A DNA stretch of 64,000 bases from Eurosta solidaginis (taxonomy: Eukaryota > Arthropoda > Insecta > Diptera > Tephritidae), in NCBI RefSeq assembly GCF_040869045.1, contig NC_090319.1:378463601-378527600 (forward strand), read 5' to 3'. The notes beneath the pieces are model-generated. The model had not been told where the DNA came from, did not search any database, and saw only the letters and a program-made list of their open reading frames with translations. Each line of letters starts with the position of its first letter. Position 1 is the first letter of the stretch. Positions 57,301 through 64,000 of this stretch are shown one piece after another. The translations under genes and the position numbers were made by a program.

Positions 57301-60068
57301 GTTAAAATTTAAACAAAAAAATCATATCACTTGTTCGGGGCTTAGAATTTTCCAGCGGTAGGCATGCATTTCGTGAGAAGCGACTAATATCCACAGACTC
57401 GAAGGTTCGACGAGTCAAAAACCGTGACCGAGGCAGTCGGGCAAGCACGGTGTACATATGTGGCAAAATCTGCAATTGAGGGGATGTGTGGAATAACGGT
57501 ATAATTAAAAAATCAATCTTTTGAGAAAAGTGAAAAAAACTTAAGAATACAGGTAAAAATAAATTTATAATAATCCTACTTGGTAAGATTTTAGATAGTA
57601 TTCTTTGATAAGAAAAAGTAATAAATTTTATATATACATAATTTTATTAGAAAATGGATAATTTCTTTTTTTTTTTGAGTTATACCGTTATTCCATAGAT
57701 CGAATATCAAATATTTTGATTGAGATATTTTATTAAACAAAGTAATAAATACATTAATAACCATTGTTAAATACATTATATTCTATTATTTAGAAATGCG
57801 TATAACTATTTGTTATTTCTTTTTGGTATTTTTAGCAATCTTTTTTTACTACTTTTATAATTGTTTACCTTTTTTCTATTTTTAACAATGAGGTTCTCTG
57901 TCTGCTTAGTCGTTTTTGAAACCTCTTCAATTCTTTTATTTTTCAGTTCTTTCTGGTCTACGACATTGAATATATTTCCATACCATTTCGGTGCTTCACT
58001 ACTGCAAAATTTTATTAGCGAATTATACCGCTTTTCCGTAAATGAAGCTAATATCTTTGTTTAAATATCACTATTATTTTCTAAGATTAATATGGTATGT
58101 GTATGTAATCGTGTTCTTTTTATTTAGTTGATTTATGGAAAAACGGTATAACTCGACTTATACCATTATTCCACATATCCCCTCAATTGACTATTGGAAA
58201 GTGTTTTTGCAGTTACAAACAAAAAACAACGACTTAAGAACACCAACGTGATCCTTACTACGCAGACTATCGATAAATGGATTTTACTTTTATGAGTTTT
58301 ACTATAAATGAATATAGTTAAACAAAACTAAAAAAACACGATCGAACTAAAAAGTTAAACATAATTTTCAAAATCAGTTTAAAACAATAATAAACGAAAT
58401 ATACTATTATTGGCAAAAAGCGCCCACGAATATTTCAAAATTATACTAGTATTTTCGGTCATTATTGTTTTAAACTTATTTTGAAAACTATTTTTAACTT
58501 TTTAGCTCGATATTTTTTAGTTTTTTCAAAACTATATTTATTTTTCACTTTTATTTTCATATACTATAAAAGAGTTTGGTTACAATTTCAACGATAATGA
58601 CATAATGACCATCCTTTTATTGTTTTCGCTATATATGTATTTGTTCATTGGAATGAAAAGAAATTTTTTAAATTTCGAATACGGCGCCCTATTCCTATTC
58701 CATTTTAGTAAAAAATCAGTTAATAAACGGGCCAATGAAGTTCTTCCTGAAATAAAAATGTATACAACTAAAAGTTTAAGAAAAATTTTGAATAAAAAAT
58801 CGCACGATTGACTTTAACTGAACTTTTGACAGAACTTATGTCACCCCACCAAAAATAACTACTACTTCCGAGCGAAGAATCAAACACAAAATATAATTAT
58901 TCCAAAGCGATTTTTATAATTAAACTCATACATAACTGTTACGATTCCTCATTACTCAGCCTTGCGATCAAATATCAAAATTCAAAAGTTTGGCTTTGTT
59001 CATACTATCGCGTGTACTCTGTTATGTGCGCATGCATTTGCACATACACATACATATGTACAAATAGACATTGTATATGCAAATTTACTGACATATCCAG
59101 ATACTGAATAATAAATCCTTTCTGTGAAATATTTAACAAAATGAGAATCGATTTTCACTCAAATGTATTAAATTCACTACCTTTCACTTTTTTTACATAA
59201 ATCACTTTCACCACTCACCTTATTGAATTTTTTGCTATGCAGACGCTCTAATCCACTAATTTTGCCGGGCACTTCGCCATCATCGGTTTTACTCAAATTT
59301 TGTACACAATTTGAATTTTGGAAATTTTCCTTTGCTTCACTCATTATGCTATAATTTCTTTGTTGTTGCTTTTGTACGCTATTGTTGTAGCTATTTAAAA
59401 TATCTAAATTGTAATTTAATTCCTGTAGGGCTTTGGAGGATAATAATGGTGGTAATTGGTTATTATCTTCTTTATTCTCCTTCTTAACCGACAATATTTG
59501 TTGCTGCTGATTTTGCGTTTGTAATGGCAAAGATGACTGCTCGGCGGCGATTCGGCTCGTACTGATTTTACTCAATTTCGCTATACCATTTGACAACTCG
59601 TATTCGACAGTTGTTGTCGTTGTTGTTATAGCTGTCGTATGATTATTACCCGCTTGACCACTATTTAGGTGGGGAGCATAGTGGGTTGGTGTGGAGCTAC
59701 TTAAATCAGCAGCAACAGCAGCGTGGCAACAATGTTTTGTTGGGGTATTTGTTGTAGATGTACCGCTTGGGCATTGTTTGTTATTTATTACGTCATCAAT
59801 GTTGTTGGTATTATTGCTGTGTGTATTGTTTGTCAGCTGTGCTCCAACACAAGCAACAGCTGTTGGTTGCAAAGCCCCACTATCTTTACCTCCATTGCAA
59901 TGACAGCTGTTGGCCGTAGCGGTTGATTGTTGTTGTTGCCAATGCTCATTCACTGGAATTGTGGTTTTGTAAATTAGGCCTTGTCGCTGTCGCTGTTGGC
60001 GATACTGGTGTTCGTGCGGTGTTACCTGTCCATTGGAATTGTTGGCAGTTGGATAAAGCGGTGGCGAA
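36142..60068 (-). CDS. Men: NADP-dependent malic enzyme (Men), 4+ coding exons across ~24 kb
   Basis: Exons are 60068-59219 (distal), 39373-39038, 37575-36414 and 36260-36142, all in phase with GT/AG borders. It catalyses oxidative decarboxylation of L-malate to pyruvate with NADPH production, which supports lipid synthesis in the cytosol. Using the internal start at 59344, the protein is about 580 aa, close to ME1-type enzymes. Visible motifs by that numbering are catalytic Tyr in YTPTVG (about 118), Lys in [13 protein letters not shown] (about 189), metal ligands in FEDFGN (about 260) and FNDDIQGT (about 282), and a Rossmann [10 protein letters not shown] (about 317). The C-terminus is [10 protein letters not shown]. 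Intron 1 is about 19.8 kb. The join [30 protein letters not shown] is the key evidence linking the distal exon. Further 5' exons may lie outside. Confidence 0.92.
37576..39037 (-). other. Men intron with degenerate retroelement remnants
   Basis: Between core exons. 38335-38400 holds an inverted piece of the ACAACA-tailed repeat (GGTACGTTCCGG). 38835-38890 resembles a decayed LINE RNase H stretch (compare AGCGAGTTCA with 62395). The 127-residue frame at 37679-38062 has no domain I recognise. Confidence 0.45.
39751..41080. mobile_element. TIR element with GTCGCCCGCTAGCCAGAAG ends
   Basis: GTCGCCCGCTAGCCAGAAGC with ATGAATGTGC at the left is mirrored by GCACATTCATGCTTCTGGC and AAGCGGGCGAC at the right (about 30 bp, one mismatch). 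The interior near 40320-40480 encodes a fragment [15 protein letters not shown] then [17 protein letters not shown] followed by a stop. This looks like an acidic C-terminus of a lost transposase. No clean target duplication could be found in the ATAT-rich flanks. Confidence 0.7.
41083..41787. other. Men intron sequence, no recognisable feature
   Basis: AT-rich. No bounded repeat is recognised. Confidence 0.35.
41798..42160 (-). mobile_element. complete tRNA-derived SINE with 10-bp TSD
   Basis: A 363-bp element on the minus strand. The head GGCGGCCACCGTGGTGTGAT with GGTAGCGTGC resembles a pol III A-box region, and GGGTTCAACTCCC is a good B box. The body continues to GGAGGTTATCGCGCCTTAC and a tail of ATTT repeats. 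Perfect 10-bp duplications AACAATATTA occur at 41788-41797 and 42161-42170. The head is shared with the truncated copies at 17831-18052 and 49737-49959. It is non-coding and would be mobilised by a LINE. Confidence 0.92.
42171..43529. other. Men intron sequence, no recognisable feature
   Basis: AT-rich. Scattered CTAGTT-type repeats are not resolvable into an element. Confidence 0.35.
43530..44310. repeat. degenerate ~110-130 bp tandem array, AT-rich
   Basis: The phrase GAAAAAACTTATTTTTATTT recurs near 43545, 43680, 43820, 44020 and 44200. Each time TTTTTCGAATTGGCC-like sequence lies in the second half of the unit. Divergence is heavy. Confidence 0.55.
44311..45270 (-). repeat. GGGCGTGG/GGACGG interspersed repeat, copy 3 (diverged)
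   Basis: GGGCGTGGCACCGCCCACTT occurs near 44521 and GGGCGTGGCTCCGCCC near 44830. GTTAACACGATAACTTGAGC near 45031 is the complement of the TTATCGTGTTAAC block in the other copies. CACGCCCACTTTTTCGATAT blocks appear at both 44397 and 45145, so it is probably two fused partial copies. Confidence 0.65.
45300..45530. repeat. CCTGGTCCACCTTTATGGCG tandem repeat fragment
   Basis: CACCCTGGTCCACATTTTGG / GATATCTCGAAAACGCC and then CACCCCTGGTCCACCTTTATG / GCGATATG repeat about 130 bp apart. It directly abuts the LINE fragment. Confidence 0.55.
45531..46335 (+). pseudogene. non-LTR reverse transcriptase C-terminal part with AAGT tail
   Basis: It begins at the catalytic box [10 protein letters not shown] (45534), continues [20 protein letters not shown], then frameshifts near 45655-45720. 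It resumes as [63 protein letters not shown] and [20 protein letters not shown]. Past 46100 GH-type and W..LAERR..WRALL remnants continue in other frames. The 3' end GACGGTTAAGCGCCAATT precedes five AAGT units, a typical target-primed tail. This is the RT thumb and tail region of an RTE-like LINE. It is 5' truncated and dead. Confidence 0.82.
46336..47109. other. Men intron sequence with TATGTA microsatellite
   Basis: No element is resolved at 46336-47045. 47050-47102 is an interrupted CATATGTATA microsatellite. Confidence 0.4.
47110..47751 (-). mobile_element. probable solo LTR
   Basis: Read on the minus strand it starts TGTGACGAATATTAGC (47751). It has a TATA box TATAAAAGG (47413-47405) followed about 75 bp later by an AATAAA signal (near 47335), the U3-R-U5 order of an LTR. 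GCGATTGACCGCCCTCACTT lies near the far end. No coding region or second LTR is present, and the distal boundary and duplication are unresolved. Confidence 0.45.
47752..49366. other. Men intron sequence, no recognisable feature
   Basis: AT-rich. The 77-residue frame at 48322-48555 has no recognisable domain. Confidence 0.35.
49367..50153 (+). mobile_element. CACTGAAAGAAA element carrying a SINE, copy 2
   Basis: 787 bp with CACTGAAAGAAA / TTTCTTTCAGTG ends. It is flanked by AGC on both sides (49364-49366 and 50154-50156). It is colinear, in opposite orientation, with 17638-18836 minus that copy's 413-bp insert. It includes the same truncated SINE. Confidence 0.82.
49737..49959 (+). mobile_element. 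truncated tRNA-derived SINE inside the CACTGAAAG element
   Basis: GGCGGCCGCTGTGGTGTGAT, B-box-like GGGTTCACACCCC, ending at CTTGCAAATGCCG. It stops at the same point as 17831-18052, so both derive from one capture event. Confidence 0.8.
50157..50702. other. Men intron sequence, no recognisable feature
   Basis: AT-rich. No element is resolved. Confidence 0.35.
50703..51248. mobile_element. foldback element with long TIRs starting CCCTGCAAAAATTG
   Basis: The arms carry GCGAGTACTCCATGCATG, GGAGTACTCGCTATGGA, AAGCGAGTGCTCCAAAATT and GATGGTCCACTTAACAT, each mirrored in the right half (51120-51248). The arms are about 150-190 bp. The target duplication is unclear (TG on both sides). It has no coding capacity. 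Confidence 0.75.
51249..52213. other. Men intron sequence, no recognisable feature
   Basis: No gene or bounded repeat is recognised. Confidence 0.35.
52222..52379. mobile_element. 158-bp MITE, CATTGTGGATAA ends, 8-bp TSD
   Basis: CATTGTGGATAAGACAAGTG at the left is mirrored by CACTTGTTTTATCCACAATG at the right. Perfect duplications GGTATAAC lie at 52214-52221 and 52380-52387. The CAT start and 8-bp duplication are P-like. It is related to 34352-34665. Confidence 0.85.
52388..53914. other. Men intron sequence, no recognisable feature
   Basis: 52730-53010 is relatively GC-rich but shows no domain or repeat I can name. Confidence 0.35.
53923..55991. mobile_element. hAT-type element with CGG-repeat subterminal regions
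   Basis: Ends are TAGAGGTTTACGCCG and, complemented, TAGAGATATAAGCCGCCG. The flanks ATTAGAAC (53915-53922) and ATTGGAAC (55992-55999) match at 7 of 8 and fit nTnnnnAn. AATCGGCGGCGGCGGCG lies just inside both ends (53943 and 55953) in mirrored layout. The 1.8-kb interior has no convincing transposase, so it is decayed or non-autonomous. Confidence 0.8.
56000..57472. other. Men intron sequence with retroelement fragment
   Basis: 57340-57460 has GCGGTAGGCATGCATTTCGT and CGAGGCAGTCGGGCAAGCAC, a piece of the ACAACA-tailed repeat. An ACAACA microsatellite is at 56723-56741. No gene is seen. Confidence 0.4.
57473..58189. mobile_element. TIR element, CAATTGAGGGGAT ends
   Basis: CAATTGAGGGGATGTGTGGA with ATAACGGTATAA at the left is mirrored by TTATACCATTATTCCACATA and TCCCCTCAATTG at the right. 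Internal GTTATACCGTTATTCCA (57679) and ACGGTATAACTCG (58143) repeat the terminal motif. The CAATTG palindrome at the edges makes the duplication ambiguous (AATT or part of the TIR). It is non-coding and very AT-rich. Confidence 0.75.
58190..59218. other. Men intron sequence adjacent to distal exon
   Basis: AT-rich with short mirrored ACTATATTTATT motifs. No gene is seen. Confidence 0.35.
59219..60068 (-). CDS. Men: Men distal exon, low-complexity N-terminal extension
   Basis: It is open for 283 codons and ends HSKKFNK at AAG|GTGAGT, which is in phase with the core exon at 39373. The last 42 codons begin with an internal ATG at 59344 ([10 protein letters not shown]) and suffice for a normal cytosolic enzyme. 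Upstream lies Gln/Asn/Thr/His-rich sequence with QQQQ, NNTNNID and TTTTTT runs. A CAG acceptor after TTTTTATTCGCA at 60069 suggests this exon is itself spliced to a further 5' exon, giving a long isoform. Alternatively the ATG at 60124 could start the frame. I recall a long (about 760 aa) Men isoform in Drosophila. Whether the extension is translated here is inference. Confidence 0.75.
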
Positions 60069-60303
60069 CTGTGCGAATAAAAAGTCAATAAATAAACAGT
60101 TGAGACAAACATACACACATACATAAATCATCCAACAAAAGCTTTCAAAGAATTTGTTTTAATTTTTAGTGCGCTCTCATGCTAATTTGCTCATATATGT
60201 ATATTCTTTTGTGTACGTACATGTTGGTTTGTGTGCGAAAACCCATACATAGGTTTGCAGAACATACATATATACATACATAGTAATTATATTAAATTAC
60301 ACT
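60069..60303. other. flank of Men distal exon
   Basis: Contains ACATACATA microsatellite stretches. No exon is recognised. Confidence 0.35.
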
Positions 60304-60571
60304 CATGGTTCAATTATGTACAGGTTGGCTCATCTCATCAGCTGATTTTATTTATGTCATTGCATTGTCGAAGGGATTGTCAAAAGGAGATGGCAAACTC
60401 AAAATGAAACCAACCCATTGGCAACATTTTACTTACACATACAAAAACTGCTAAGTTTTACGTTTCCATTCCATACCATTCGCATCAACTTCAATACACA
60501 GATTTTGACAATTTGAACAGACATATTTTGTTGCTTTACAGATGAGTCAACCTGTATATAGTTGAACCATG
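60304..60571. mobile_element. 268-bp MITE, P-like (CATGGTTCAA termini), 8-bp TSD
   Basis: CATGGTTCAATTATGTACAG at the left is mirrored by CTGTATATAGTTGAACCATG at the right, extending through GGTTGGCTCATCT. Perfect duplications ATTACACT lie at 60296-60303 and 60572-60579. CAT start plus 8-bp duplication is the P-superfamily pattern. It is non-coding. Confidence 0.87.
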
Positions 60572-60579
60572 ATTACACT

Positions 60580-61384
60580 ATGCAACAAAATTGAAATTCT
60601 CGTAATGTTGCACTCTTATCTAAAGTCTGAATTTTCTGGTACCCCTAAGTTTTTTTTCGAGAACGTAGCGAGCATATTTTAGCTGTCGTCAGCCACCGAG
60701 AAGTGCTGAAATGAGATTGAGAATTTTCTGACGATCTACGAGCTGAAAATTGACAGCGAAAAGACTTTGGGAAGAACGATCATAAAATAGCTTAAGATAA
60801 TTTTTGATGGATGCATAAGGGGTTAATAAGCGCAAAACAAAGCTTTATAGCTTCGAAGCTTCCGCAACCCAATTGTCAACCTCACCTACGCGAGGGGTAT
60901 CCTGTTACAAATATAAGTCCTATCATACACATATTGAACAGGCGAGGCTGTGGCGACCTCAAGTTCCTCATGGAACTAGGGGGTCGGGGGTGGGATGGCC
61001 TAGAAGGTTTAATGTGGTCATATTAATCGTTCCCGAGATGGTCGGGTTTGTATTTAAATGGTGCTTGTTACCGGAACGTACCGGATCTACATCCGGAAAA
61101 GGTCCATCAACCTCGATAAACCTCCTCAAAATCTTTGGGGTCTGTTTTTATCGCTACAACAACAGCACTTATGGGCATAAAAAGGTCGACAATCTACTCC
61201 TGCAAGATAATAGAAAATTAATGGTATTCATGCCACATTTTAAAATTGTACAGCGTAATTTATTAAAAAAAATCAATGAACATAAATTTCTTTTAAATAG
61301 TTTATTTGTTCTATCGTTAAGAATCTCGTATCTGATTCCTTATCTTTGTTTGGTAGTAGCATTAGGAGCAAAGCAATAGAAACT
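60580..61384 (+). repeat. ACAACA-tailed retroelement 3' region, copy 2, and flank
   Basis: 60868-61165 repeats the blocks of 12710-13100: CAACCCAATTGTCAACCTC, GGGATGGCCTAGAAGG, GGAACGTACCGGATC and ATCGCTACAACAACA. The 168-residue frame across it is a by-product. 60580-60867 is unassigned. Confidence 0.55.
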
Positions 61385-61933
61385 AGTAAGGAAGGCTAAG
61401 TACGGGTGTTACCGAACATTAAATACTCAGCTGCCAAATTACAGCTTGCAAAATCTTTAAATTACCTTCTTTTAAAATTCGGCGGCGCCACGCCCATTGT
61501 CTAAAATTTTACTAATTTTCTATTCTGTGTTATAAGGTCAACCCACCCACCAACTTTCATCCCTTCATCCGTCTTTGGTAATGAATTAACGCACTTTTCC
61601 GGTTTTTCGAAATTTTCGATATCGAAAAAGTGGGCGTGTTTATAGTCCGATATCGTTCATTGGCGTGTTTATAGTCCGATTTCGGTTGTTCTGAGATGAG
61701 TGCCCAGGAACTTACATACCAAATTTCATTAAGATACCTCAAAATTTACTCAAGTTATCGTGTTTACAGACAGACGGACGGACGGACGGACATGGCTAAA
61801 AAATTTCTTTTTTCGCCCAGATCATTTTGATATATAGAAGCCTATATCTGTCTCGATTAGTTTATGCCGTTACGGAGTACCGTTATGCGAACAAAATTAA
61901 TATACTCTGTGAGCTCTGCTCAGCTGAGTATAA
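61385..61933 (+). repeat. GGGCGTGG/GGACGG interspersed repeat, copy 4
   Basis: GTAAGGAAGGCTAAGTACGG opens it, CGGCGGCGCCACGCCC follows near 61480, and GTGGGCGTGTTTATAGTCCG is duplicated in part near 61630-61680. The GGAC run is at 61771-61790, and the copy ends in CAGCTGAGTATAAA. Confidence 0.75.
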
Positions 61934-62151
61934 ATAGCCATTTACATAAGAATACACAAAAGTAACAATGCCATCATTCAGAATGATGCTATATTTTCAA
62001 AACTTATGCAAATCTAAATCATTTGAGAGCTTTGTTTAAATAATCTTTTGTTTGAAAGAACAAAGGTTGGATGCTTAGTTCCCCACCACGATTACTTGCA
62101 TATCTTCTTTTGTCTTCCTTTAATGTTAACATAAATGGTAATAAAATTAAA
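61934..62151. other. intergenic, no recognisable feature
   Basis: AT-rich short gap. Confidence 0.35.
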
Positions 62152-62496
62152 TTAGTAACTATACAGTGCAACAGCCCAAGTGAACCCAATCATTTTAACA
62201 GACCTCCTTCCATCCACTTCAGGCCAGCAGGATCTCTTACCTTGGGTGGTGTCCCCCCAATGCTTGCTGAGCTGACTCGAGGCCCATCTATTCAGAAGCC
62301 GACCACCAGTGGCCAGCGGAATCCCGCTCAATTGTACCGATACGGGCTGAGGGATCCGCTTAACAGTTGCCCGGGATATCGATGCAATCGCTAGCGAGTT
62401 CAGGCACTCCCAGAACACTCTCGATCGTATAATAGCTGAGCTCAAGGCCTTGATAGCTGCTTGGCTACCGACTAAATTATCATTTGCAATTAACAA
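62152..62496 (-). pseudogene. LINE RNase H domain fragment
   Basis: On the minus strand, GSQAAIKALSSAIIRSR then VFWECLNSLAI matches the 'SDSQAAIKAL...' core of RNase H in jockey/R1/Loa-type LINEs. After it, SGIPLATGGRLLNRWASSQLS corresponds to the distal RNase H/C-terminal area in decayed form. No RT is adjacent. The copy is a small dead fragment. Confidence 0.7.
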
Positions 62497-63077
62497 ATCA
62501 TTAAAAAGTAATTAAATTAATTCCTTTTTAATTACATTATAATTATTTAGTTTAGCGATATGCTTTCTCCGGTTATTTCTGTTTGCAAATTGCATCTAAT
62601 TCTGGCGTGACAAACTACAAATACCTATAACAAAAATATGTGTGTAGGTAAAAGCAACGACGTTTATATTGACCTATATTGATCCTATAAGATGAGTTAT
62701 CAGTTGCTTAACATAATATTATCGGCTGCATTATGCTATATTTGAACGTACTTCAAAACAAGAAAGTATACGCAAAATGAAGGAAATGTCGCCTGTCAAG
62801 CTGAAGGGAAGTAAGTACCTCACATAGACTGAATGAGTCCACAGTGTTACCAGATGTTTGTTTAACGACCAAACTGAAAAACCCATCAATAAACAGGGCA
62901 CATGGTATAAAACAACTCTGTTCTCTTGGCAACTACTTCAAGCTTTCTTGAACCTATGCCACTTGCTGCTTCTAGATCTGACAGTTGTATCACTCCTAAC
63001 AGCTGGAGTAGCAGCTTGGTAAGCGCAGGGCACGAATCAAAACTACTCTTCTACATCTGCTATTACTGACTAGGCAT
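62497..63077. other. intergenic, no recognisable feature
   Basis: No gene or bounded repeat is seen. Confidence 0.35.
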
Positions 63078-63161
63078 AATTCTGTGGTTGTAAGCAATAA
63101 TCGCCTAAGTCCTATCAATTTACACGGGACTTAGGCGATTATTGCTTATGGCCACAGAATT
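63078..63161. repeat. 84-bp near-perfect hairpin
   Basis: Two 35-nt arms (63078-63112 and 63127-63161) pair except for a 3-nt mismatch, with a 14-nt loop. It may be a microRNA-like fold or a minimal MITE; sequence alone does not decide. Confidence 0.75.
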
Positions 63162-63436
63162 TAAAACGTGTGTCGTTGCGCTTCAAGAATACCGTAAAAT
63201 CCGTCAAACCACAACTCATCAATCAACAAATCACAACCTTGCTGCCATATGAGTAAAATTTTGTTTCGAATTCTCTCAATTTATGTTACTTTAATTTCGA
63301 AAACTCTCAATGCGCCCATTTGCATACATTTGTTTCTTATATATAATTTTTCTGCATAATCAGAGTTGTAAATTTATCAGTTTCAAATTCTATATACGTT
63401 TAAATGACTTTGTATATATGTATCTATTTCGACATA
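63162..63436. other. intergenic, no recognisable feature
   Basis: AT-rich. Confidence 0.35.
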
Positions 63437-63444
63437 CTTTTTCG

Positions 63445-63631
63445 TATGGCGGAACGATACAAGGTGGCAGCATGGTGACATACGTACAAACATAAATGAA
63501 ATTTCCATGTACTTTGTTTTTGTAAATTCGATGGACAAATGTCAAAATCGTACTGCGCCGGAAGTTGATGTATCAAATCAAATAAAAAAAGTTTATAATC
63601 CCATGCTGCCACCTTGTATCGTTCCGCCATG
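63445..63631. mobile_element. 187-bp MITE, P-like (YATGGCGGAACG termini), copy 2
   Basis: TATGGCGGAACGATAC and, complemented, CATGGCGGAACGATAC, then AAGGTGGCAGCATGG on both arms. Perfect duplications CTTTTTCG lie at 63437-63444 and 63632-63639. It is the same family as 12047-12239, inverted. Confidence 0.9.
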
Positions 63632-63639
63632 CTTTTTCG

Positions 63640-64000
63640 AAGATTGCATTATATAATTTTTCTTCGCGAATATTCTTCTCATTCGATTTGTAGCAAGCGC
63701 AAGAGAACACCAATTTTTGAAGGCGTCAAAAGGCCTGAATAAAATGGAAAGTGTTAATGATTAATAAATATTTGTTTTAAGTAAGATACAAATCGTCGTC
63801 TACTTTAGTTCGCCTACAACGTGTGATGCCAGAATGCAGAGTTAAGTGAGCAGAACCGTCAGGAGCCAACAGCCTTCAATTATTTAGGGTCAGAGAAACT
63901 TTGTTAGTCGACACATTACAGCCCCGCGCTTGGGTACACGCCTTTCCCGCTTGGTCACGCCTTCTCTCAGTCTCGCCTTATCTGATTGGGACGTCTACGG
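63640..64000. other. right edge, no recognisable feature
   Basis: No gene is seen. The last 100 bases are more GC-rich, but the window ends before anything can be judged. Confidence 0.3.

Larger units (their letters stand above)
39374..59218 (-). other. giant Men intron 1 (~19.8 kb)
   Basis: The donor is AAG|GTGAGT (59218) and the acceptor is a pyrimidine tract CTTTCAG (to 39374). It hosts SINE, LINE, LTR-like, hAT-type and other elements listed separately. No other cellular gene is evident inside it. Confidence 0.75.

Noticed and set aside
59691..60126. Antisense frames over the Men distal exon
   Set aside because: They result from low-complexity CAA/ACA codons read backwards; the minus-strand frame is the one that splices in phase.
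60873..61379. 168-residue + strand frame
   Set aside because: It spans the ACAACA-tailed repeat and is not maintained in the copy at 12710-13100.
1..64000. CRISPR arrays, operons, ribosome binding sites or an endogenous virus
   Set aside because: The window is animal nuclear DNA with spliced genes. Short repeats present are degenerate tandem arrays without unique spacers, and no viral capsid, envelope or protease domains were seen.

Overview
This is an intron-rich, transposon-rich, AT-biased segment of an animal nuclear genome, almost certainly a higher fly. The coding exons resemble Drosophila proteins most closely. Splice sites are short GTAAGT/YAG types, TATGTA-type microsatellites are frequent, and there is a tRNA-derived SINE. 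A tephritid fruit fly or close relative is my best guess, but that is inference and not proved by the sequence.

Three cellular genes can be assembled. (1) On the + strand, a secreted-type single-pass leucine-rich-repeat membrane protein runs from 9980 to 16491 in five exons, about 524 aa. Its signal peptide is split between a 24-nt first coding exon and exon 2. (2) On the - strand, a vezatin-like two-exon-cluster membrane protein runs from 29633 down to 26924 in four exons, about 637 aa. (3) On the - strand, an NADP-type malic enzyme (Men) has core exons at 39373-36142. Its upstream coding exon lies about 20 kb away at 59219-60068, so most of the window's right half is one giant intron. The compact form is about 580 aa; the distal exon can add a long Gln/Asn/Thr-rich N-terminus.

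Nearly everything else that can be recognised is mobile DNA, and many ends can be fixed by target-site duplications. hAT-type elements with 8-bp duplications lie at 487-1112, 3546-5895, 18077-18489, 20473-23273 and 53923-55991, with a probable relic at 17372-20172. Two of these (3546-5895 and 20473-23273) encode transposases of one unusual lineage. Short elements with CAT termini and 8-bp duplications (P-like) lie at 12047-12239, 52222-52379, 60304-60571 and 63445-63631. Elements with 3-bp duplications (Harbinger-like) lie at 7125-7356, 11551-11896, 12454-12698, and in a nested inverted cluster at 29896-34257 that carries the N-terminal part of a Harbinger-type transposase. There is a complete SINE with 10-bp duplication at 41798-42160. 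A terminal-inverted-repeat element that has captured that SINE is present twice (17638-18836 and 49367-50153). Non-LTR reverse-transcriptase and RNase H fragments lie at 23768-25000, 45531-46335 and 62152-62496, and a likely solo LTR is near 47110-47751.

The remaining non-coding DNA holds several degenerate short-period tandem arrays (10940-11260, 14740-15470, 25320-25560, 35510-35920, 43530-44310) and four copies of a long interspersed repeat containing GGGCGTGG/GGACGGACGG modules. The most instructive part is 17372-20172, a three-level nest of elements.
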